In this document: one piece after another, positions 37,233-44,407 of the stretch
Numbering within the stretch: position 1 is the first letter of the stretch
Layout: every line of letters begins with the position of its first letter
Program-made: the position numbers and the translations under genes
Assembly (NCBI RefSeq): GCF_900176275.1
Contig: NZ_FWXD01000008.1
Coordinates: 62,001-126,000 of the forward strand
Origin: Andreprevotia lacus DSM 23236
Lineage (GTDB): Bacteria; Pseudomonadota; Gammaproteobacteria; Burkholderiales; Chitinibacteraceae
DNA length: 64,000 nt
Reading direction: 5' to 3'
The notes under the pieces: generated by a model
Seen by the model: the letters and a program-made list of their open reading frames with translations, nothing else
What the model was told of the DNA's origin: nothing
Database searches by the model: none

Positions 37233-37622
37233 TTACTCCCGCCACAACGGCGTGCTGCACCGGCCGTTTGGGCAGGCCGGGGCGATCACGCTGCTGATGC
37301 TGTAGCGGTAACGCGCCAGCAGGATATACGCTCGGCGCCACATGGGCCGCAGCAGGCGCACGCGCAGCGGCCATGCCAGCCAGCGCATGCCGGCAGCCAG
37401 ACAGATCGCTTCCAGCGCCGGCACACCTCGCAGCCACAGACCGTCGTCACGGCGCACATGAATTTCGTACATCATGTCGGCCAGCGGGATGCCGGTAGTG
37501 GTCGCGTCAAAGTCCGGGCTGGCGGCGTCAACCAGCTGTATGGCCTGCGGAGCCCGAGCGTGCCAATAGTGCATGCCGGTGCTGCACAGCGCGCATTGGC
37601 CATCAAAGTACACGGTCAGCAT
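37233..37622 (-). CDS. DCC-family thiol-disulfide oxidoreductase-like protein 1
   Basis: 129 residues of the DCC/DUF393 family. The signature FDGQCALCS, with its CxxC, is at residues 6-14. The middle has LADMMYEIHVRRDDGLWLRGVPALEAI, and the C-terminus carries basic helices and a second Cys pair (CPNGRC). The ATG at 37622 overlaps the preceding DCC gene by 20 bases. DCC proteins are named after a conserved Asp-Cys-Cys motif and are thought to be thiol redox proteins; no substrate is known. Confidence 0.85.
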   Translation of the reverse strand: MLTVYFDGQCALCSTGMHYWHARAPQAIQLVDAASPDFDATTTGIPLADMMYEIHVRRDDGLWLRGVPALEAICLAAGMRWLAWPLRVRLLRPMWRRAYILLARYRYSISSVIAPACPNGRCSTPLWRE

Positions 37623-37971
37623 GCTGGCCTCCTGTTGCGCAAAGTCCCTTGTTGCAGCGGCGGCGCGCGGCAAAACGGGTGTAGGCCATATCAAACAGCT
37701 GGCGCAAGCCGGGTAGCTCGGTCATCGCCACCAGCCAGCCCAGCCCCACGCGGCGATACATGTCCCGCACCGCGCTGGCCCCGCGCAGGAAGTGTCCGTC
37801 ACCGTCACGAACATGCAGATCAACCAGCAGTACATTTGCCGGCAAGCCGCTATCGTTGTCCGGGCCGTGTATATCCACGCAGCGCAGACGGTTGTGGCGA
37901 TCAAGCCGGCGCAGCATGCCGATTTCATGTCGGCACAATGGACAATGGCCGTCGAAGTAGATCGTGTACAT
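37603..37971 (-). CDS. DCC-family thiol-disulfide oxidoreductase-like protein 2
   Basis: 122 residues, paralogous to the next gene. The signature FDGHCPLCR is at residues 6-14. DLHVRDGDGHFLRGASAVRDM aligns with the matching part of the partner. The C-terminal region has two further cysteines (CNKGLC). It is the first gene of the operon DCC2-DCC1-SDR/DoxX-DUF2269. The ribosome binding site AAGGAG precedes the ATG, and a palindrome matching one at the regulator gene covers the DNA just upstream. Confidence 0.87.
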   Translation of the reverse strand: MYTIYFDGHCPLCRHEIGMLRRLDRHNRLRCVDIHGPDNDSGLPANVLLVDLHVRDGDGHFLRGASAVRDMYRRVGLGWLVAMTELPGLRQLFDMAYTRFAARRRCNKGLCATGGQHADRVL

Positions 37972-37983
37972 GATTTCTCCTTT

Positions 37984-37999
37984 TTCTGCATGAACAGAA
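37984..37999. promoter_or_regulatory. Palindromic operator candidate, DCC operon
   Basis: TTCTG-CATGAA-CAGAA, centred about 20 bases upstream of the DCC2 start codon. Read on the - strand (TTCTGTTCATGCAGAA) it matches the palindrome before the regulator gene at 14 of 16 positions. It is probably the binding site of the GbsR/MarR-type regulator. Confidence 0.6.
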
Positions 38000-38014
38000 A
38001 TATCTGCGCCTTTT

Positions 38015-38037
38015 AAAGCCCGCCGAGGCGGGCCTTT
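38015..38037 (-). terminator. Hairpin terminator after the GbsR-type regulator
   Basis: On the - strand AAAGGCCCGCC, two-base loop, GGCGGGCTTTAAAA. It separates the regulator transcript from the DCC operon, so the latter needs its own promoter near the operator. Confidence 0.7.
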
Positions 38038-38075
38038 GAATCAATCACAGCAGTGCGCTGCCAGCTTGTGTCGCC

Positions 38076-38603
38076 TCAGTCGTCAGCACGGCCAAGCATT
38101 TTCTGCACGCGCGCGCCCAGCTTGAGGATTTTCATCAGCGTTTCCGGCGGCAGGCGCTCCATCTCCTTGATCCAGGCCGTCAGCGTCTCCATGAAATCGA
38201 GCACATCCTGCATGCGCTGCAGTGCTGCTTCGTCGCCTGCTTCGCCCTGTTCCATCACGCAGTCGCGCAACACCGTCAAGGTGGGGTCGAACTCGCGCCG
38301 CTTGCGCTCATCCACAATGGTGCGGAACAACTGCCACACATCCTTGCTGGTTTCAAAGTGATCGCGCCGATCACCCAGCACGTGCACCACTTTGACCAAG
38401 CCCCAGTTCTGCAGCTCTTTCAGGCTGTTGCTGACGTTGGAGCGGGCCACCACCAGCGTTTCGGCGATGTCTTCGGCATTCATCGGCTGCTCGGCCAGGA
38501 ACAGCAAGGCATGAATCTGCGACACGGTACGGTTGACGCCCCAACGGGTGCCCATTTCGCCCCAGTGCAGGACGAATTTTTGTTTGACGGGGGTGAGGTG
38601 CAT
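38076..38603 (-). CDS. GbsR/MarR-family transcriptional regulator
   Basis: 175 residues from the ATG at 38603; a GTG at 38618 would add five residues. The N-terminus LTPVKQKFVLHWGEMGTRWGVNRTVSQIHALL is typical of the GbsR group. A winged helix follows, whose recognition region is VVARSNVSNSLKELQNWGLVKVV, then the wing LGDRRDHFE. The C-terminal helices serve dimerisation. Similar proteins repress choline or betaine genes, but the neighbours here are redox-like, so the effector is open. A shared palindrome at both promoters suggests autoregulation and control of the DCC operon. Confidence 0.88.
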   Translation of the reverse strand: MHLTPVKQKFVLHWGEMGTRWGVNRTVSQIHALLFLAEQPMNAEDIAETLVVARSNVSNSLKELQNWGLVKVVHVLGDRRDHFETSKDVWQLFRTIVDERKRREFDPTLTVLRDCVMEQGEAGDEAALQRMQDVLDFMETLTAWIKEMERLPPETLMKILKLGARVQKMLGRADD

Positions 38604-38622
38604 GGTCTGATCTGGCACTAAA

Positions 38623-38638
38623 TTCTGTTAATACAGAA
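38623..38638. promoter_or_regulatory. Palindromic operator candidate, regulator gene
   Basis: TTCTG-TTAATA-CAGAA, a perfect 5-bp-arm palindrome extended by flanking AA/TT. It lies 19 bases upstream of the regulator ATG and is the partner of the site at 37984-37999. Confidence 0.6.
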
Positions 38639-38679
38639 ATTAATGCAGCACTGAGAAAAATACAAGTGGCCTTGCATTG

Positions 38680-38722
38680 AACCGCACTGAAAGCAGTAAG
38701 TGCAGGGCGGTTTTTACTTTTT
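38680..38722 (+). terminator. Terminator-like hairpin left of the RHS island
   Basis: AACCGCACT can pair with AGTGC plus GCGGTT, followed by TTTTTACTTTTTT. No intact + strand gene lies upstream, so it may be a relic of a displaced gene. The surrounding bases 38639-38777 are AT-rich and show no supportable CDS. Confidence 0.35.
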
Positions 38723-38777
38723 TAGCTGGCTTATCGAATATACCTGGTGAAGTCAGCTTGTTTGATGCTTTTTTTGA

Positions 38778-39974
38778 CTTGTAGAAAGTATTTGTGATAA
38801 CGGGCAAGCCAATACAGTCAGCTATGGCTATGACAGCCTCTCTCGGCTTGCTACCGTTCAATACCTGGATGGCGGGGTGCGCAAATATGTTTACGAAGAC
38901 CCGCTCAATTTCTATCTATTGACCGGCATCGTCGACGAGAACAGTGGCCGCTTTGCTACCTGGCACTACAACGACAAAGGCCGGGCGATCTCCAGCGAGC
39001 ATGCCGGTGGCGTAGAGCGCCAGAGCCTGAGCTTCGGTGGGGATGCAAAAGTTGGCCCGCGCTGGACGGATGTGACTGATGCGTTGTCGGTCACGCGCCG
39101 TTACACCTTTACCCTGAATGCGGGGTTGTGGCTGGTGAGCAGCGTAGACCAGCCTGCCGGCGCCGGCTCTGCTGTTGCCAGTAGCAGCACAAGCTACGAC
39201 AAGGCAGGTAACTTGGCCAGCCATACCGATTTTAATGGCACCACCACCACCTATAGCTATGACGTGGTGCGCGCACTGCAAAACAGCCGTACCGAAGCCA
39301 GCGGCACACCCGATGCCCGCACCATCACCACAACCTGGCACCCCACCTGGGCGCTGCCGGATACCGTAACTGAACCGAACCGCAACACCAAGTTCGAGTA
39401 CGACACCAAGGGCAACTTGATCAAGAAGACGATCACCGCCAGCAATGGTGACAAGCGCGTGTGGAGCTGGACCTACCGTGACTATGGCCTGCTCTGGACC
39501 GCCACCGACCCAAGCAACCAGGTAACGACCTACACCTACGACACCAAGGGCAACCTGGCCACCATCAGCAACCCGGCCGGGCAGATCACGCAGTTCACCA
39601 ATTACGACGCCAACGGCAACCTGCTGAGCATGATCGACATCAACCAGCAAACCACCACGTTTGGCTATGACCTGCGCGGTCGCCTTAAAACCCGTAAAAC
39701 CGGCAGCGAGCAAACCGTGTTTGATTACGACCTGGCCGGCCAGCTCAAGGTGGTGCACTTCCCGGATGGCAGCACGCTCAGCTACGACTACGACGCGGCG
39801 CACCGTCTGACCGACATTCGCGACAGCCGCAACGGCCGCATTCATTACGACCTGTTTGACGACGGCAACATCAAGCGCGAAGACCGCTACGACCCGGACG
39901 GCACCTTGGCCACCGCGCTGCAGCAAGTCGCCACCCAGCGCGCCACGCCGGCCCAGCAGGCCAAGGCCCAGTAA
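38778..39974 (+). pseudogene. 5'-truncated RHS-repeat protein fragment
   Basis: The frame is open from 38778 after a TGA and encodes about 398 residues. RHS homology already begins before the first possible GTG start at 38877: SYGYDSLSRLATVQY precedes it in frame. The gene has therefore lost its 5' end where the AT-rich sequence joins. Repeated YD motifs are clear (FEYDTKGNLIKK, YTYDTKGNLATI, SYDYDAAHRLTDI). GGVERQSLSF is typical of the region before RHS repeats. It ends ATPAQQAKAQ without the DPxGL core. It may be a relic, or still be translated from an internal start. The complete RHS gene follows after 24 bases. Confidence 0.7.
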
Positions 39975-39998
39975 AAGATCAAGATCGAGACCTGATAC

Positions 39999-42899
39999 AT
40001 GCACAAGCGTTCTTCGCCGCGCCTGCTGGCGCACCAACTGGGCCGCACCACGGCTGCGGCCTTGCTGGCCGGGCTGTTGTTTGGCGCCACCGCCTATATT
40101 GCCAACGGGGCCACCGCCCCCATAGCCTGGCAGGAGGGCGGCACCTACACCGCCGGCCAGCAGGTCACCTATAACGGTGGGCTGTACCAGGCCACCGTGA
40201 ACCAGACCGATTATGTCGGCGCCGGCTGGAACCCTGCTGCTACGCCGTCGTTGTGGACCTATATCGGGCCGGCCCCCACCGGCACACCTGTGCCGACTGC
40301 AACACCGGCACCCACTGCATCCCCCACACCGAAGCCCACCAGCACCCCGGTGCCGACGGCAACACCGACGCCGAAGCCCACCAGCACCCCGGTGCCAACG
40401 GCAACCCCGACGCCCAAGCCCACCAGCACCCCGGTGCCGACAGCAACACCGACGCCGAAACCCACCGGCACCCCGGTGCCAACGGCAACGCCCACGCCGA
40501 AGCCGACCAGCACGCCGGTACCGACAGCGACACCCACGCCGCTGCCAACGGCAACACCGACCCCGTTGCCGACTGCAACACCGACGCCGCTACCCACTGC
40601 AACACCAACGCCCTTGCCGACGGCTACGCCACAGCCTACGGCAACCCCGACCCCGACCAGCACCCCCATTCCGGTAGTGCTGCCCACCCACGCCCCGATC
40701 ATCAGCAGCTTCTACACCTATGATGCCTTGGGCCGCGTGAAGACGGTCATGGATGCCAAGGGCTATGTCACCGCCTTTGAATATGATGCCAATGGCAACC
40801 GCACCAAGCGGACGGACGCCTATAACCGGGTTACCAAGTACACCTACGATGCGCTGAACCGCCTCAAAACCATTACCGATGCCAAGGGCAAGCTCACCAC
40901 ACTGGGTTACGATGCCAACGATCACCTCGTCAGCGTCAAAGACCCGGAAGGCTTCACCACCACCTACGTTTACGATGGTCTGGACAACCTGCGCCAGCTG
41001 ATCAGCCCCGATACCGGCACCACCAGCTACACGCCGGATGCTGCCGGCCGCACCGCCAGCAAGACCGATGCACGCAACAAGACCGCCAGCTACGGTTATG
41101 ACAACCTCGGCCGCATCAAGACCATCGCCTACGGTGATCAGACTCACACCTTCAGCTACGACACTGCCCTCAACGGTGTTGGCCGCCTGGGCAGCTTCAG
41201 CGATGCCGACGGCAGCACCAGCTACAGCTACGATGCCCTGGGCCACATCACCCAGGTCAGCCGTACCGCCACCGTCAGCGGCGCCAGCTTGATCCAGAAG
41301 GTCGGCTATGGCTGGGGCAACAACAACACCCTTACCAGCATCACTTACCCCTCTGGCGCCACCATCAGCTATGTGTGGACCAACGGCGCCATCAGCGCCG
41401 TACAGCTGAACGGCAAAAACCTCATCAGCAACATCGCCTGGAGCAACAGCATCGGCGCGCAAAGCTGGACCTGGGGTAACGGCCAGCTCTGGGGCAGGGC
41501 AGCCGACCTCAATGGCCGCATTGCCGGTGCCACATCAGGCGACACCATCGTCACCCATGGCTACGACAACGTCGGCAACATCAGCAGCATCACCGATACC
41601 AGCCACGACAGCCTGAGCCAAGCCTATGGTTACGACGAACTCGGCCGCCTTGTTCAAGGCACCACCATTGGCGTTACCCGCAACTACAGCTACGACGGTA
41701 ACGGCAGCCGCACCAACGAAAACCACGGCGCCAGCAACACCGATTACCTCCACGACGCCAACAGCAACAAACTGCTGAACACCACCGGCAGCAACGCCAA
41801 CAGCTACAGCTACGACGCCAGCGGCAACCGCGCCAACGACGCCGGCATGGTCAACACCTACAACAACGCCGGCCGCCTGATCCAGCTGCAACGTGGCGCT
41901 GCCATCACCCAGTACAGCTACAACGCACTGGGCCAACGGCTGCAAAAGACCAATGGCAACGGCACGCTGCGCTACGTCTACGACGAAGCCGGCCACCTGC
42001 TGGGCGAGTACCAGGCCAACGGTAGCGCCATCCAGGAAACCATCTGGTTGGGTGACACGCCGATTGCAGTCATCAAACCGAGCGCCGACCCGCAAAACCC
42101 CAGCACCTACTACGTCTGGGCCGACCACCTCGGCACCCCGCGCCAGATCACCGCCGCAGCCAACAACCAGCTGGTGTGGCGCTGGGACAGCGAAGCGTTT
42201 GGCGACACCCTGCCAAACCAGGACCCGAGCAACAGCGGTACGACATTTGCCTACAACCTGCGCTTCCCGGGTCAGTACTATGATGTTGAGAGCGGGCACT
42301 TCTATAACTACTTCCGGGATTATGATCCGGCGACGGGTAGGTATGTTGAGAGTGATCCGATTGGGCTTAATGGCGGGAGTCATTCCACATATGCTTATGT
42401 AAACTCGACCCCACTGGTATCTAGCGATTTTTATGGTCTAGAAGAGGGGAGCGCCTCAAATTTGAGGAAAAGAAAGGCAATTGATGAAAATGCACGAAGG
42501 AATAATGGTAGTCAAGACTGGGCTTACGATAGAAAAAAAGACAATTTTCCAATCAACTCTAATAAATGCAATAAATTTGTGTTTGACATGGCCAAGAGTG
42601 CTGATGCAACTCCAGTAATAAATGGGAGGCCCCCAATGGCAGCAGAGTGGGCAGATTCTAGGACGAAAATACCCAATTGGAGAATGTTGCTGCCAAGTGA
42701 AAGCCCGCTCCCGGGAGATGTTGCCGCGTATAAGTTAAATGGAGGCGGTACGGCTTACTCTGGACATACGGGGTTGATGGTTCAAGGAACGAACAACACA
42801 GTACTAAATATTAGTGCTCATGGGGATGCAGTTTATAATGTTTCTGGTCAGTTTGAAAATCAGCCAGAAACTCGTTATAGAAGATACACAGGTGATTGA
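39999..42899 (+). CDS. Secreted chitin-binding-like RHS protein with C-terminal toxin
   Basis: 966 residues. A Sec-type signal peptide (hydrophobic 19-35) leads to a CBM5/12-like module, residues 42-90, with aromatic residues in GGTYTAGQQVTYNGGLYQA and PSLWTYIG. A Pro/Thr repeat linker covers about 93-230. RHS/YD repeats follow up to the core motif DPIGL at 786-790. The last 165 residues are AT-rich in DNA and unlike the core, the usual sign of an exchangeable toxin tip. The tip has SNKCNKFVFDM (Cys857), PLPGDVAAYK and YSGHTGLMVQ (His923), a papain-like NlpC/CHAP-type pattern. A peptidoglycan amidase is therefore likely. No PAAR or T6SS N-terminus is present. Confidence 0.85.
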   Translation: MHKRSSPRLLAHQLGRTTAAALLAGLLFGATAYIANGATAPIAWQEGGTYTAGQQVTYNGGLYQATVNQTDYVGAGWNPAATPSLWTYIGPAPTGTPVPTATPAPTASPTPKPTSTPVPTATPTPKPTSTPVPTATPTPKPTSTPVPTATPTPKPTGTPVPTATPTPKPTSTPVPTATPTPLPTATPTPLPTATPTPLPTATPTPLPTATPQPTATPTPTSTPIPVVLPTHAPIISSFYTYDALGRVKTVMDAKGYVTAFEYDANGNRTKRTDAYNRVTKYTYDALNRLKTITDAKGKLTTLGYDANDHLVSVKDPEGFTTTYVYDGLDNLRQLISPDTGTTSYTPDAAGRTASKTDARNKTASYGYDNLGRIKTIAYGDQTHTFSYDTALNGVGRLGSFSDADGSTSYSYDALGHITQVSRTATVSGASLIQKVGYGWGNNNTLTSITYPSGATISYVWTNGAISAVQLNGKNLISNIAWSNSIGAQSWTWGNGQLWGRAADLNGRIAGATSGDTIVTHGYDNVGNISSITDTSHDSLSQAYGYDELGRLVQGTTIGVTRNYSYDGNGSRTNENHGASNTDYLHDANSNKLLNTTGSNANSYSYDASGNRANDAGMVNTYNNAGRLIQLQRGAAITQYSYNALGQRLQKTNGNGTLRYVYDEAGHLLGEYQANGSAIQETIWLGDTPIAVIKPSADPQNPSTYYVWADHLGTPRQITAAANNQLVWRWDSEAFGDTLPNQDPSNSGTTFAYNLRFPGQYYDVESGHFYNYFRDYDPATGRYVESDPIGLNGGSHSTYAYVNSTPLVSSDFYGLEEGSASNLRKRKAIDENARRNNGSQDWAYDRKKDNFPINSNKCNKFVFDMAKSADATPVINGRPPMAAEWADSRTKIPNWRMLLPSESPLPGDVAAYKLNGGGTAYSGHTGLMVQGTNNTVLNISAHGDAVYNVSGQFENQPETRYRRYTGD
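40335..40640 (+). repeat. Tandem repeats in the RHS linker
   Basis: Five 42-base units (40335-40544) encode a 14-residue Pro/Thr pattern such as PTSTPVPTATPTPK. Four 24-base units (40545-40640) then encode PTATPTPL-like blocks. Copies differ by a few bases, mostly synonymous. Both unit lengths are multiples of three, so slippage would change linker length without breaking the frame. Confidence 0.88.
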
Positions 42900-42902
42900 T
42901 AT

Positions 42903-43265
42903 ATGAAAAATTTGCTTCCATTTTTGGCTTTACTTCTTGTTTCATTTGCCCGTGCTGAGTCAGTGCTCAGTATTCGGCTGGATGGGCATGCTTACTATCT
43001 AGAAGGGAGGAGTGTCAAATGGGAGCGGCTCGGCGATGAGCTTTATGAGCGTTCGAGAAAATTTCCAGAAACGTATGTAATTATTGAGAGCTCGACATCG
43101 CTTGAACAATTGAGTAATGTTCAGAAATTGCTGATGGCGGCAGGATATCAGCATGTGCGGTATTTTTTTGCGGATAGCGAAAAACGTATGATGGGGGAGG
43201 TAAGCTTTCTTAGGAAACCCCCAATTCCTTATCGTGCAATAATAAATGGGGAAATGGCTGATTGA
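42903..43265 (+). CDS. Candidate periplasmic immunity protein for the RHS toxin
   Basis: 120 residues, AT-rich, starting three bases after the RHS stop. A clear signal peptide (MKNLLPFLALLLVSFARA, cut before ES) places it in the periplasm, fitting a peptidoglycan-directed toxin. The mature part, VLSIRLDGHAYYLEG then TYVIIESSTSLEQLSNVQKL and AAGYQHVRYFF, has a beta-alpha-beta-alpha look. It loosely resembles the periplasmic domain of ExbD; the similarity is by eye only. Position and export support immunity; direct homology does not. Confidence 0.65.
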   Translation: MKNLLPFLALLLVSFARAESVLSIRLDGHAYYLEGRSVKWERLGDELYERSRKFPETYVIIESSTSLEQLSNVQKLLMAAGYQHVRYFFADSEKRMMGEVSFLRKPPIPYRAIINGEMAD

Positions 43266-43326
43266 ACTTCAGAGTCAGTTCCCACCAGGACTTCGGGGTC
43301 ATGCATTTCACCCCAGTCTGACCTAA

Positions 43327-43390
43327 AAATCCGGTAGAAAAATCCGGGGTCAGATACCGCGGAAATCCGGGGTCAGAAATCCGGGGTCAG
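43327..43390 (+). repeat. REP-like direct repeats left of the transposase
   Basis: Three copies of AAATCCGGGGTCAG lie at 43340-43353, 43363-43376 and 43377-43390, with a degenerate copy at 43327-43335. Related CTGACCCCGGA units in inverse orientation recur at 44.3, 45.0 and 45.4 kb. The whole stretch 43266-43428 is non-coding repeat DNA. Confidence 0.85.
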
Positions 43391-43401
43391 GTCTTGCAAT
43401 C
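43383..43401 (+). repeat. Left inverted repeat of the RAYT element
   Basis: GGGGTCAGGTCTTGCAATC. Its reverse complement occurs with one mismatch at 44263-44281, bounding a unit of about 900 bases that holds the transposase. Confidence 0.85.
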
Positions 43402-43428
43402 CAACATTTTGTTTCCTAGCTTGTTGGT

Positions 43429-44277
43429 ATGGCTCGACCTCTGCGCATCGAACTTTCTGGCGGTCTCTATCACGTCACTTCCCGCGGTGATCGGCGCGAG
43501 GATATTTACTTTGACGATACCGATCGGCAAGCGTGGCTGACCTTGCTGGGGCAGGTGTGCCAGCGGCACAACTGGGTCATCCATGCCTGGTGCCAGATGA
43601 GCAACCATTACCATCTGGTTGTTGAAACGCCCGAAGGTAATCTGGCGCAGGGCATGCGGCAGCTCAACGGTGTGTATACGCAGCATGTCAATCGCCGCCA
43701 TCGCCGTGTAGGGCATGTATTCCAGGGGCGCTACAAAGCCATACTGGTCGAGAAAGAGGGCTATTTGCTGGAACTGAGCCGCTATGTGGTGCTCAATCCC
43801 GTGCGTGCCGGCATGGTGGCCTTGCCCGAATCCTGGCCATGGAGCAGCTATCTGTGCATGGTGGGTGAAACGTTGGCGCCGGATTGGCTGCAAACCGCTT
43901 GGTTACTGGGGCAATTCGGAACGCGGCGCCACAACGCCATGGCTGCGTATGCCGATTTCGTCCGACGCGGCGTGGGTTTGCCCAGCCTGTGGGATCGGCT
44001 TGTGGGGCAAATCTTTCTCGGCTCACCCGAATTCGCCGCGCGCATGGCCGCGCTGATCGACAGCGAGCCACTCAAGGAAGTACCACGAGCGCAGCGCCGG
44101 CCCCTGGCTCAGCCGCTTGATCATTACTCACGCCATGAAAACCGAAAACAGGGCATGGTAGCAGCCTACCGGACTGGCGATTACACCATGCAGGAGATCG
44201 CGATTCACTTCGGCGTGCACTACGCCACGGTCAGTCGGGCGATCAAGGCGGCGGAAATGTATGATTGCAAGACATGA
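43429..44277 (+). CDS. REP-associated tyrosine transposase (RAYT)
   Basis: 282 residues of the Y1/IS200-like HUH superfamily. The opening MARPLRIELSGGLYHVTSRG is typical of RAYT proteins. The metal-binding HUH pair is His60/His62 in SNHYHLVVET, and the likely catalytic tyrosine is Tyr83 in GVYTQHVN. VLNPVRAGMV follows. An extra C-terminal helix-turn-helix (YTMQEIAIHFGVHYATVSRA) is common in this subgroup. Its last codons are part of the right inverted repeat. RAYTs nick and mobilise REP sequences; single-copy domesticated forms are common. All key residues look intact. Confidence 0.92.
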   Translation: MARPLRIELSGGLYHVTSRGDRREDIYFDDTDRQAWLTLLGQVCQRHNWVIHAWCQMSNHYHLVVETPEGNLAQGMRQLNGVYTQHVNRRHRRVGHVFQGRYKAILVEKEGYLLELSRYVVLNPVRAGMVALPESWPWSSYLCMVGETLAPDWLQTAWLLGQFGTRRHNAMAAYADFVRRGVGLPSLWDRLVGQIFLGSPEFAARMAALIDSEPLKEVPRAQRRPLAQPLDHYSRHENRKQGMVAAYRTGDYTMQEIAIHFGVHYATVSRAIKAAEMYDCKT

Positions 44278-44281
44278 CCCC
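44263..44281 (+). repeat. Right inverted repeat of the RAYT element
   Basis: GATTGCAAGACATGACCCC, matching the reverse complement of 43383-43401 at 18 of 19 positions. It overlaps the final five codons and stop of the transposase. Confidence 0.85.
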
Positions 44282-44333
44282 AGAACTGATGTGACCCCGG
44301 AACTCTTGGGAACTCCTGTGACCCCGGAACTCT
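44275..44333 (+). repeat. REP-like repeats right of the transposase
   Basis: Two exact copies of GTGACCCCGGAACTCT (44291-44306 and 44318-44333) plus a variant at 44275-44287. They are the inverse of the units on the left side. Confidence 0.85.
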
Positions 44334-44407
44334 ATAAAAAAGCAGATGAAATGAACAAAAATTTATGGCCTGACTTTAAGAAGGTGAGGGATGGTCGTGA
44401 TAAATAA
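44333..44407 (+). pseudogene. 3' remnant of a toxin-like reading frame
   Basis: A short open frame emerges directly from the last REP-like copy and encodes YKKADEMNKNLWPDFKKVR plus GRDK before TAA. It overlaps the start of the next gene by 17 bases, as toxin genes often overlap their immunity genes. It has the look of the C-terminal tail of a polymorphic toxin whose front was removed by the repeat. It is too short to identify. Confidence 0.4.

Noticed and set aside
38640-38861. - strand ORF of 73 codons left of the RHS fragment
   Set aside because: It crosses the terminator-like hairpin and runs antisense to RHS-coding sequence; no start signals.
40335-40640. Possible CRISPR array
   Set aside because: Units are directly adjacent without unique spacers and encode an in-frame protein linker.
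40259-40702. - strand ORF of Gly/Val repeats (147 residues)
   Set aside because: It is the antisense of the Pro/Thr repeat linker; its low-complexity sequence follows from the repeats, with no ribosome binding site or family resemblance.
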